This document shows, in pieces, positions 36,316-47,450 of a stretch of 64,000 nt of DNA (within the stretch, counting starts at the first letter, position 1; every line of letters starts with the position of its first letter). The notes below the pieces were generated by a model that saw only the letters and a program-made list of their open reading frames with translations, did no database searches and was not told where the DNA came from. The DNA lies in the NCBI GenBank assembly GCA_947579665.1, contig OX388349.1, positions 42,851,854 through 42,915,853 on the forward strand, given 5' to 3'. The translations under genes and the position numbers were made by a program. The stretch is from Sympetrum striolatum (lineage: Eukaryota > Arthropoda > Insecta > Odonata > Libellulidae).

Positions 36316-38768
36316 CAAGGGCGTCGCCAGCCACTGGGCTAGGGGGGGGCAAGCTGCCAGATAAAATGAAAAATGCCTAACTTACAGGGGCTAGTTTATT
36401 CATACCCGCTTCTTACTACAAATAAGTCAAATCCTCGAAAAACTAAATGTATTGAAAACTAGAGGAGTTTAACGCTTATATGGCCAACTCATTAAACTTT
36501 CCAAGATAGTAGTTTAGATAAGCAAACTATTGGAAACTTATCATAAGTTTTGTTTGGATTTCTAGTTTGGTTACGTCCAATTTCTATTAAAAATTAATTT
36601 TTTTCGATGCTTAAGTAAGCCAAGCGTGAAAAGGAAAAAATAGTTACGGTTATTTGACAAGCGATATAAAACGTCTCAATAAATCACCACATTGGTGCAC
36701 CCATCCTTATTTGAACATCTTTCGTTATTAGACTATATCATCAGCAACTTTCTTAGGAATGACTTGATCCGTTGCTTTTAAAATTACCTCCTACTCTAAG
36801 AAACAAGAAATCATTTTTATCAGATGAAATTTTCTGGTAGGCTAACAATTAAGCCTGATTTCGTTATTTATGTATTAGCAAAGTATTCAATTGAATGCGT
36901 CACATACCAGAGAGTAAAAATTCGGCTGCATTAAAATATTCTGTAGAATCTTGATTATAGTTGATATTATAATTGAATTTGCAGAAATCAAGTTATATGC
37001 CAAGGTGAGTGTTCAAAGGAAACAAAGGTTTCCACGAATTGAAATTTTGAATGGGTATTGCATAACCAGATATAAGATTCGTGGGATTCTATCACAAGAG
37101 AAAAAATTGGCTGCATCGAAAAGGAAGCTGAAGAATTAAAGTCACTGTTTTAACCGTTTCTCAAATTTATTTCAAGTCAACAAGTCACAGTTCCGATAAA
37201 TATGTGCGTAACTTACGCGCACAATACCTTTCAGCAGACTGATTTGCTTCCAAAATGGTATATTATTAATAATATCATCCAAAATTAATTTTCACTGATA
37301 TTGTACAGTATTGCTCCAATACTTTTACAAATGTCTACGGATACCCGGTTATTGAATTATTTTCGTAACTATACAGCAAATTAATGGGTAATTATAAAAT
37401 AAGGATCAGTATATTTCATATCATCCCGAGTAATGAAGAGTCTACTGTACAGATTTTTAATCGTCCAGAATGCTTAACAAAGGAACCAGTTCCTTTGGAA
37501 TTGTCGCTAAACTCATATTGAGATGTGCCCTCCGATAACAGCCCTAAAATAATACAATCCTGATTTATGCAACTAATAATGGTCATTTTACAAAGAACTA
37601 CATAGACATTAACTTACGTTTTCCCGATAGAGGCCTCAAGCTATTAGCGGACTGTGAAAAAATTTTCGGATGTCCATCTGTATCTTATGAAATCCAAACT
37701 AAACTCTCCTTCGAACTGTTCCCTGTGAATTTCTCAAATTCACCATTCACGAGCCTAGCTTTGCATTCACACCCTCAAAACAGTCACATGCAACAGATCT
37801 AACTGAGCGTTTTATCAACCTGTTTGTCTCTCAAACGTAATCTCAATCTCTCTTTTCTGGGTGTAGTTTTCGAATTACTTCTCGAATGTTCCCTTGTGTT
37901 TTTGCGAGGAGTAAACGAATCAGCACTTTCGAATTCTTCTCATGGGAATCTTATCTTATGGTGTGAGTCATCTAACAAAAGGATATGGTTAAGAAGTGCA
38001 TGCGTTGAACATAGTGTGCGAAACAGTAGCGTCCCATTGATATCGATGTCGGCTCTAGGCCTGCTCTGCTACCGAAAACATCAACTTAGCTGTAATCGGA
38101 GCCATATTTACTGGCATGCAAAGCTTTCGCTGAATTTATCAAGCAAATGATTGGGGTTTTGTACTCTTCAGCAGAAAAATGCACAGAGCTAGTCATAGGA
38201 CTTGACTCTTGAGGGGCGGGTCTGAACCCCTAAACTTTCCCCCCTCGCTGCACCACTGCTTGGGCCTATTTGCAAAATACTCACCGCAAAACTTTCTTAT
38301 GTCCATTCTGAAGGGAAAACGAAAAAAAAACTGAATCCTTTGTCTTCTGCGGGCGATTGTCGGACGATACTCAAGGAAGTTTGAGAGAGAGGACATAATC
38401 GCATAACCACGCGCTCTGATCGCATCGAGAGGCAGTTCTAACTACATAGTTCATCCTGAAACCGAACTTTTCTTCTTTTGGGAAGGAAGGGGCAAAGGAA
38501 AGGAGGGATGGCTGTTGACTCTGCTGCAAAGTATTCTTGAAATATTTGTGCTGCGCTGGAGGTATAAATGAATTTCCTACGAGGAAGTACTTTTCCCATC
38601 ACTGGTGTTTACACGTGCCAACACTTGACTTTGTTTTGGGTCTAAATTCTTTTCAAATACGCTCGTGCCTAAAAATTGTTTCTACAACACATCCCGAACC
38701 AAAATACGAATGGGTCTCCAGGGGGGGGCAGCTGCCCCCCCCTGCCCCCCCCCCTGGCGACGCCCATG
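36316..38768. mobile_element. Non-autonomous hAT-type element, 2,453 bp, GC-run ends
   Basis: The left end is CAAGGGCGTCGCCAG and the complement of the right end is CATGGGCGTCGCCAG, 14 of 15 bases matching. The flanks are ATTATACA at 36308-36315 and ATTATACA at 38769-38776, a perfect 8-bp duplication, as for hAT. Inside each end are long G/C runs (eight Gs near 36343-36351; G8-CAGCTG-C8 at 38721-38742). The interior has no recognisable transposase. A minus-strand CAGTGGTGCAGCGAGG motif near 38264 may be the end of a further, older insertion. Confidence 0.82.
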
Positions 38769-38963
38769 ATTATACATCCAGTTTAATGTTTAATACAGCA
38801 TAAAATAATTCTAAACTTTTTACTTTTTAAAATAATCATTAATTTTTCTTTGTTTTTTGGAAGTTTCAATGAAAGAAAATGGTGATTTTCTCAATACCCG
38901 AAAGGATATAATTGAATAAATCAGGTACACCATCAGTAAACATTTGAAAATTGTGAAGCACTT

Positions 38964-39299
38964 TTATGGAGTTAATTCATCCCTTGTAGGGGGGGAATGT
39001 GCTTCTGGGTCATCTTCATAGCTTGTAGAAGAGCAATCTAAGTTCACTTCTTCCTCATCACTAAATTCACTGCAGTTATGCGTCATCACATGAGAGTCAC
39101 AATTGACATATGACTCAGCATGAGAGGATGCATCTGGGATGTATTGATTTAGTTGTGCCATTTCTTTACTAAGGATGTCACGTAGTGTAGGAACCTCCAC
39201 TAACTCCTCTGTGTCTATAATTGATGTGTCACCAAAAATAGCTGATCTCCCAACATAAAAAAATAAAAAATCACATTTTTTAAAATTGCTCCAAATCAA
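38964..39299 (-). pseudogene. Possible C-terminal remnant of a pogo-type transposase
   Basis: An open frame of about 111 codons with no ATG at its beginning. It contains EELVEVPTLRDILSKE followed by a very acidic Ser/Asp/Glu-rich tail (EFSDEEEVNLD, SYEDDPEA). Acidic tails after the DDE domain are common in pogo/Tigger transposases, and the position fits the left end at 36124. It could also be a terminal exon of an unrelated host gene. No catalytic motif is present. Confidence 0.35.
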
Positions 39300-39589
39300 A
39301 ATCCATAAATTTGGATAGAAGGTTTATTAATTGTTGTTACTGCACATGCAAGGTTTTTCTCGATATCATTACAAATGAGCGAGATACAGTGATACCTTGG
39401 TTAACGACAGCCTTAGTTAACGACGAACTTGGTTAACGACGAGTTGCTGTAGCCAAAAAAATATCTTGGGTAACTACCTAGGCTTTGGCGTACAGCACCT
39501 CGTCGATTGGTCTTTTTGGAGTTTCACGTGTGTCAGCACGTATATTTATAATCACTACATTGTAAACTAACCCGCCCGTATGAAAATTT

Positions 39590-40868
39590 TCCTAGGTTCC
39601 TATTGGTATTTCTGTTAGTTTATGTTGGTTTTCTTCGCTAATATTGGTTTGTATTGGTTTCCTATGGTGTCTTTGCTGGTGTGTATTGGTTTTAGGAAGC
39701 TCAGTATTTCCTATTGGGACGTTTCGCAGGATCTTATTAGGTTGTATTGGTTTCCTATAGTGTATTTAATGGCGTGTATTGGTATTTTAGGAAGCTTGGT
39801 TATTCTTATTGGGACGTACTGGATCTGAAAAGTCTATATTGGTTTTCGTTCAATTCAGTGCGTAGAGGCGCTATGCACTTGTATAACTTCCGCCATATAG
39901 GAGAATAACCCTTAGATATACTAACAAACATTGTAAGAGTATGGAACTTGATAGTAATGTAATTTCATGGGCTAATGATAAATTTATTGTACAATACATG
40001 CTACGTAGCAGACAGCCCTGGGGTGGTAGTTCCCTAAAGGTCCGCTAGGGATAACAAAACCCTAACGGCGGCGTGGAGATGCAAGAGAGAGGAAGCAGTG
40101 CGAAAGTTCGTAAGGAGAAAGAGTTCGGGAGTGTTTTGTAAAAGTGCACATTTTTATTTTAAGTGAAAACGCGACAGTATAAGTTAAAATGATCGTACTG
40201 TAATCCAAAAAAAATAGCAAAAGTTTCTAAAAGAGTATTCGTGAAATTCGGGCCATTTTCGCCACTTTCGTAGTAATTCACATGGTGAGCTATGTGAGTA
40301 GGTCTGTAAAGGAAGAAACAGTTTGTAAAGTTTGTAATATGTAAAGGAAGAAAGAGTTGGTCCGGAAGTGAGCATGTAGCAGAAGAAAATAACAATGGAA
40401 AACATAGGAAAGTGCTTTGAGTGTAATAATATTTGCAAGAACGTGGTTAACGAGGTAGGTGTGAATCAATCTGAGGAAAGCGGCCAAGAAGTTGGATTTA
40501 GCAATAAATAGCAACTAATTGGGAAATTATGTAGTGTTGTTGTTTGTGGTAATAAATATTTAAGTGTATTTTGCATTTCTTTACTGAAAATTATACCTTA
40601 AAACCTGGAAATAAATTATGCGATAAACCATTAAAAAACCAATAGGATTTTGGTTAAAACCAACAGAAATATTTACGGAATACCAATAGGAAGCGACGGT
40701 AAACCATTTACCAATAGGATTTTAGTTAAAACCAACAGGAATATTAGCGGATAACCAATAGGAAACCAACGGCCAAAACTCTAATGGAATCCAATAGAAT
40801 TTCTAATGGAAATGTTATTGGTATGTATTCGAAAATTTTATTGGAAACCAACAAATATTTCCACATGA
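39590..40868. mobile_element. Possible foldback-type element inside the Tigger-like element
   Basis: The left arm (39590-39850) carries TCCTATTGG/TATTGGTTT motifs, and the right arm (40625-40868) carries at least four ACCAATAGGA motifs, the complement, with AAAACCAACAG spacers. Arms with short repeated complementary motifs suggest a foldback-like element. I could not fix the ends or a target duplication. Confidence 0.4.
39651..39836 (+). repeat. 93-bp tandem repeat, two copies
   Basis: GTATTGGTTTCCTAT begins at 39651 and again at 39744. Both copies continue through GTGTATTGGT and AGGAAGCT and end near ATTGGGACGT. Substitutions and small indels separate them. Confidence 0.75.
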
Positions 40869-41311
40869 GTGCACCATGGTTGTGGGCGTCCCGGCGTTAA
40901 GGACGCTTTTTTACCTGAAACAAGTTTCACGAGATTGCAGTGCGTCTTTGACACCGAAGGTTAGGTTTTTCTTCAGTCAATACTAATACAAAAGGAAGGT
41001 TATCTTCACTACACATTTACCGAATCTTTACCGCATTTCACCGCATTAAAATTAAATGCATAGAAAAACCGTAACCGATTCCTGGTGCTGATGTTACCGA
41101 CATGAATCACCTACATAACACTCTTGCGTTTTAATCCAAACAATATTTTAAATGTTGCTTCCAAAAACTGGGGTGCATCCTCGACGTTGATGCTTCCTCG
41201 ACGCCGGGAAATACGGTAATACATTACCATTATTATACCTGTGAGATATCGCGCCTTGGATAACGACGATAATCCTGGAACGGATTAGCGTCGTTTACCA
41301 AGGTACCACAG

Positions 41312-42740
41312 TATTTCGCAAATTTTTCCTTAAGTTTTTGAAAAAAGAGATTTTTTGAAAAATCTCTGGAATTTTGTAATAAATATCTTCATTATTCGTC
41401 AAAATTTATGTGGAATTGCTCAAATTTAAGGAAAAAATTAAAAAAACTTAAATATTTAGGAAAATTGCAAATATTTGGCCATTTTTCCGTTATTTATCGG
41501 AAAAAAAAGACTTATTGAAAAATCTTTGGTATATTAATTTCTTCAATATTAGTCAAAATTTATCTTGAATTACTTAAATTTAAGGAAAAGAAATCCAAAA
41601 AAATAAAATATTTAAAAAAATTGCAAATATTTCGCCAAATTTGACTCTTTATTTGTTGAAAAAAAAGGCTTTTTGAAAAACTCTGGAAATTTGTAATAAT
41701 TATCTTCAATTTTAGTCACATTTCTACTGTATTTCTCAAATTTATGGTAAGAAAATCCAAAAAATTGAAATATTTAAAAAAATTATAAATATTTCACCAA
41801 TTTTTCCGCAATTTGTTGAAAAAAGTAGACTGAAAAATCATAGGAATTTTGTAATAATTATGTTCAATATTAATCTAAATTTATATTGGATTCAATCAAA
41901 TTTGAGGAAAAAATCAAATAAACGGAAATAATTCAAAATATTTAAAATATTTCGCCGATTTTTCCGTAATTTGTTGAAAAAAAAGACCGTTTGAAAAATC
42001 TTTGGAATTTTTTTATAAATATCATCAATTTTGGTCAAAATTTATCTTGAATTACTTGAATTTAAGGAAAACAAATCCAAAAAAATGAAATATTAAAAAC
42101 AATTGCAAATATAACCCCAAATTTTCCTTAATTTGTCGAAAAAAAGGCATTTTGAAAATCTTTGGAATTTTGTAATAATTATTTTCAATTTTTGTCAAAC
42201 TTCAACTGTATTTCTCAATTTTAAGGAAAGAAAATCCAAAAACTGAAATATTTTAAAAAAATTATAAATATTTTGCCAATTATTCCGTAATTTATTGAAT
42301 AAAAAAGACTTTTTGTTTTTTTTATAAATATCTTTAATTTTGTTTACAATTTTTATTGAATTTCTCAATATTTAACAAAAATAATCCAAAAAACTGAAAT
42401 ATTAAAAAAATTATAAATATTTCAAGTTTTCCGTAATTTGTTGAAAAAATAGACTTTGTAAAATCTTAGGAATTTTGTAATAAATATGTTCAATATTAAT
42501 GAAAATTTATATTGGAATCCTCAAATTTAAGGAAAAAATTCCAAAAAACGGAAATAATTCAAAATATTTAAAATATTTCGCCGATTTTTCCGTAATTTGT
42601 TGAAAAAAAAATAATTTTTCAAATTTCTTAGGAATTTTGTAATAAATATGTTCAATTTTGTCAAAATTTATATTGGATTGCTCAAAATTGAAGGAAAATA
42701 ATCCAAGAAACTGAAATATTAAAAACAATTGCAAATAAAT
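41312..42740 (-). repeat. AT-rich satellite, inverted block
   Basis: About nine monomers of the same satellite as downstream, but read on the minus strand: here the plus strand shows GCAAATATTTCGCC and TTCCGTAATTTGTTGAAAA, the complements of GGCGAAATATTTGC and TTTTCAACAAATTACGGAA seen from 42.77 kb on. Monomers are diverged from each other by eye more than those in the forward block, and no higher-order copy is recognisable. The block starts exactly at the right target-site TA of the transposon that ends at 41311. Confidence 0.9.
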
Positions 42741-43154
42741 TGCAATTCAATTACAAATTACGGATTTTTTTTTATATTTCTGTTTTTTGGATTATTTTAC
42801 CTAACATTTGAGAAATTCAAGATAAATTTTTACTAATATTGAAGATAAATATAACAATGATTACTAATCATTTTTAAAAAAGGCTTTTTTTCAAAAAAAT
42901 ACGGAAGAAATGGCGAAATATCTGCAATTTTTTAATATATAAGTTTTTCCGATGTCTTTTCCTAAAAAGTAAGTAATACAAAAATAAATTTTGACTAACA
43001 TTGAAGAATTTAATACCATTACAGAAAATTTTTTTTTCTCATACATTTTGGAAAATTTGGCGATATATTCGAAATTTTTTTATATTTCAGATTTTATTTC
43101 TTAAATTTGAGAAATTCTTGTTGGGTTTCTACAAATATTGAAGATTATTATGAC

Positions 43155-46100
43155 AAATACCAAAAGATTCTTAAAAAGTTTTTTTTCCAACAAATTACGG
43201 AAAAATTGCCGAAATATTTACGATTAATTTAATATTTCAGTTTTTTGGATTTTTTTTTCCTGAAATTTGAGAAATTCAAAATAAATTTTGACTAATATGG
43301 AAAATAATTTTCACAAAATTCCAATGAATTTTTATAAAGGCTTTTTTTTACAAATTACTGAAAAAAATGGCGAAATATTTAAAATTTCTTTAAAATTTCA
43401 GTATTTCCGATATCGTTTCCTGAAATTTAAGTAATTCAAGATAAATTTTGACTAATATTGAAGAAATTAATACCATCATGCAGAAAATTTTTCAAAAAGT
43501 TTTTTTCTTTTCTCCAGATTATGGAAATATTTGCGAAATATTTGGAATTTTTTTACATATCAGATATTTTTTCTTAAATTTGAGAATTTCAAGTTAAATT
43601 TTGACCAATATAGAATATAATTATTGCAAAATTACTAAGATTTCTCAAACAGTTATTTCTTTCAGTTCAAACGTTTGAAGAATTGTCAAAATATTTGCAA
43701 TTTTTTTAAATATTGTAGTTTTTTTCCTTAAATTTGAGAAATAAAACGTAAATTGTCTCTAAAGTTGATGATAATTATTACAAATATCAAAATATTTTTT
43801 AAAAAATTTTTTTTTCTCATAAATTTTGGAAAAATTGACGAAATATTTAAAATTTTTTTTTAATATTTCGATTTTTAAAAATTCTTTTCCTAAAATTTCA
43901 GAATTTCAAGATATATTTTGACTTATATTGAAGAAATTAATGCCATCATTCCAAAGATTTTTCAAAAAGCTTTTTTTTTTCAAGAAATTACGGAATAATT
44001 GTCAAAATATTTGCAATATTTTTATATTTCAGATTTGTTTCTTAAATTTGAGAAATTCAAGTTTAATTTTGACTTATATTGAAGATAATTATTACATAAT
44101 TTCAAAGATTTTTCAAAAGTTTTTTTTCTCATTAATTTTGGAAAAATTCGGAAAATATTTGCAATTTTTTTAAATAATTTAGTTTTTTGGCTTTTTTTCC
44201 TTTAAAATTGAAAAATAAAATATATATTGTGTCTAAAATTGATGATTTTAATTACAAATATCAAAAGAGTTTTCAAAAAGTAATTTTTAATACAAATTAT
44301 GGAAATATTGACATAATATTTGCAATTTTTTTATATTTCAAAACTTTTTTCTTAAAATTGAGAAATTCAAGTTAAATTTTGACTAATGTTGAAGATAATT
44401 TTTACAAAATTTCAAAGATTTTCAGAAAGTTATTTCTTTCTCATCAAATTTTTGAAAAATTGGCAAAATATTTGCAATTTTTTTATATTTTAGTTTTTTG
44501 ATTTTTTTCTTAAATTTGAGGAATAAAACATAAATTGTGTCTAAAATTGATAATATTTATGACAAGTACCAAATGATTCTTCAAAAAATTTTTTTATTAC
44601 AAATTACGGAAAAATTGCCGAAATATTTGCAATTTTTTAAAATATTTCTGTTTTTTGGATTATTTTCCTCACATTTGAGAAATTCGAAAAATATTGACTA
44701 ATATTGAAGATAAATATTACAAAATTCCTATGATTTTTAAAAAAGGCATTATTTCAACAAAATACGGAAGAAATGGCAAAATATTTGCAATTGTTTAATA
44801 AATTAGTTTTTCCGATTTCTTTTCCTAAAAAGTAAGTAATTCAAATATAAATTTTGACTAATATTGATGAATTCAATACCATCATACAGAAGATTTTTCA
44901 AAAAGTTTTTTTTTTCTTCAAATTATGGAAAATTTGGCGAAATATTTGCAATTTTTTTATATATCAGACATTGTTTCTTAAATGTGAGAAATTCAAGTTA
45001 AATTTTGACTAATATTGAAGAAAATTACTGCAAAATTACAAAAATTTCTCAAAAAGGTATTTCTTTCTCATCAAACGTTTGAAAAATTGGCAAATATTTG
45101 CAATTTTTTCAAATATTATATTTTTTTTCCTTAAATTTAAGAAATAAAACGTAAATTGTCTCTAAAAATGATGATATTTATTACAAATTTCAAAATATTT
45201 TTCAAAAAAATTTTTTTTCTCATAAATTTTGGAAAAATTGACGAAATATTTGCAATTTTTTAAATATTTCTGTGTTTTTTAATTTTTTTCTAAAATTTGA
45301 GAAATTCAAGTTTAATTTTGAGTAATATTGGAGATAATTTATACAAATTTTCAAAGATTTTCAGAAAGTTATATCTTTCTTATCAAATTTTTGAAAAATT
45401 GGCAAAATATTTGCAATTTTTTTTATATTTTAGTTTCTTGAAATGTTTTCTTGAATTTGAGAATAAAACATAAATTGTGTCTAACTTTGACGATATTTAT
45501 TACAGATATCAAAAGATTTTTATTTATTTCAACAAATTACGGAAAAATTGGCAAAATATTTGCAGTTTTTTTAATTAATTTAATTTTCCTGGTTTTTTTT
45601 TCCTTAAATTTGAGAAATAAAACATAAATTAAATCAAAAAACGATAATATTTAATACAAATATTAAAATATTTTTCAAAAAATTTTTTTTCTCATAAAAT
45701 TTGGAAAAATTGCCGAAATATTTGCAATTTTTTTTATATTTCAGATTTTTTGAATTTTTTTCCTAAAATTTGAGAATTTCAAGATAAATTTTGACTAATA
45801 TTGAAGAAATTAATACCATCATACCGAATATTTTTCAAAAAGTTTTTTTTTAACAAATTACGTAAACATTGTCGAATTATTTGCAATATTCTCTATACTT
45901 CCGATTTTTTTCTTAAATTTGAGGCGTTCAAGCTTTCTTTTGAGTAATATTTAAGATAATTATTACAAAATTTATTTTTTCTCATTTATTTCGGAAAAAT
46001 TCGGAAAGTTTTTGCAATTTTTTTAAATAATTTAGTTTTTTGGCTTTTTTCCTTTAAAATTGAAAACTTAAATATATATTCTGTCAAAATTAATGATATT

Positions 46101-47450
46101 AATTACAAATATCAAAAGAGTTTTCAAAAAGTCATTTTTTATTACAAATTATGGAAGTATTGGCGTAATATTTGCAATTTTTTTATATTTCAGAATTTTT
46201 TTCTTAAAATTGAGAAATTCAAGTTAAATTTTGACAAATATTGAAGATAATTTTTACAAATTTTCAAAGATTTTCAGAAAAATATTTCTTTCTCATCAAA
46301 TTTTTGAAAAATTGGCAAAATATTTGCAATTTTTTTATATTTTAGTTTTCTGATTTTTTTCTTAAATTTGAGAAATAAAACATAAATTATGTCTAAAATT
46401 GATAATTTTTATTACAAATACCAAAAGATTCTTAAAATTGGCAAAATATTTTGCAATTTTTTCAAATATTGTAGTTTTGTTATCCTTAAATTTGAGAAAT
46501 AAAAGGTAAATTGTCTCTTAAATTGATGATATTTATTACAAATTTCATAAAAGTTTTCAAAAAAAATTTTTTTTTTCTCATAAATTTTGGAAAAATTGAC
46601 GAAATATTTGCAATTTTTTTAATATTTCAGTGTTTTTGAAATTTTTTCCTAAAATTTGAGGATTTGAAGATAAATTTTGACTAGTATTGAAGAAATTAAT
46701 ACCATCGTACCAAAGATTTTTCAAAAAGTTTTTTTTTTCAAAAAATTACGGAAAAATTGTCAAAATATTTGCAATATTTTTTATATTTCAGATTTTTTTC
46801 TTAAATATGAGAAATTCTAGTTTAATTATGACTAATATTGAAGATATTTATTAGTTTTTTTTTCTCATTAATTTTGGAAAAATTCGGAAAATATTTGCAA
46901 TTTTTTTATTAATTTTGTTTCTTGATATTTTTCCTAAATTTGAGAAAAAAAATATAAATTGTGTCAAAAATTGACGATGTTTATTACAGATATAAAAAGA
47001 TTTTTTTAATTCAGCAAATAACGGAAAAAATGGCAGAATAATAGCAGTTATTTTAAATAATTTACATTTTTTCCCTTAAATTTGAGTAATAAAACATAAA
47101 TTGAGTCAAAAATTGATTATATTTATTACAAATATCAAGATATTCTTCAAAAAAATTTTTCTCATAAATTATGGAAAAATTGCCGAAATATTTGCAATTT
47201 CTTTTTTTTTGTATTTCAGTTTTTTGGATTTTTTATCCTAAAATTTGAGAATTTCAAGGTAAATTTTGACTAAAATTGAAGAAAATAATACCATCATACC
47301 AAAAATTTAAAAAAGTTTTTATTTCATCAAAATACGGAAAATTGGCAATATATTTTCAGTTTTTATAAAGAAATATAGTTTTCCGGGTTTTTTTTCCTTA
47401 AATTTGAGAAATAAAACATAAATTGAGTCAAAAATTGATAATATTTATTA
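43155..47450 (+). repeat. Higher-order repeat copy 1, about 4.30 kb
   Basis: Begins at the landmark CAAATACCAAAAGATTCTTA followed by AAAAGTTTTTTTTCCAAC. It contains the landmark CCATCATTCCAAAGATTTTT at about 43943. Compared with copy 2 over the first kilobase it differs at only a few positions. Diagnostic variants: TCAAACGTTTG, CTCTAAAAATGATG and ATATTGATGAATTC, shared with copy 5. Confidence 0.85.

Larger units (their letters stand above)
36124..39384 (-). mobile_element. Pogo/Tigger-like element, split by a hAT insertion, right end missing
   Basis: TA followed by CAGTAGAACTTCAATTTTAC at 36122-36143 is a typical pogo/Tigger terminus. After removing the hAT element at 36316-38768, the next 600 bases contain a minus-strand frame ending at 38964 that resembles an acidic transposase C-terminus, placed about 380 bases from the left end, as expected for such an element. 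No matching right end is seen before the next Tigger-like element at 39387, so this copy is truncated or its remainder was displaced. The assignment rests on the one end plus the spacing. Confidence 0.45.
39387..41311. mobile_element. Tigger-like (pogo) element, non-autonomous, 1,925 bp
   Basis: The left end is CAGTGATACCTTGGTTAACG and the complement of the right end is CTGTGGTACCTTGGTAAACG. TA lies at 39385-39386 and 41312-41313. Near the left end the block CTTGGTTAACGACGA is repeated about three times. No transposase is readable. The interior contains a pair of oppositely oriented motif clusters (39590-39850 and 40625-40865), probably another element. Satellite DNA begins directly at the right TA. 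Confidence 0.78.

Noticed and set aside
36124..37447. Apparent element bounded by TA-CAGTAGA and TCTACTG-TA
   Set aside because: Only 7 bases match at the ends, and its right end would fall inside the hAT element at 36316-38768, whose 15-bp ends and perfect 8-bp duplication are much stronger. The two cannot both be simple insertions.
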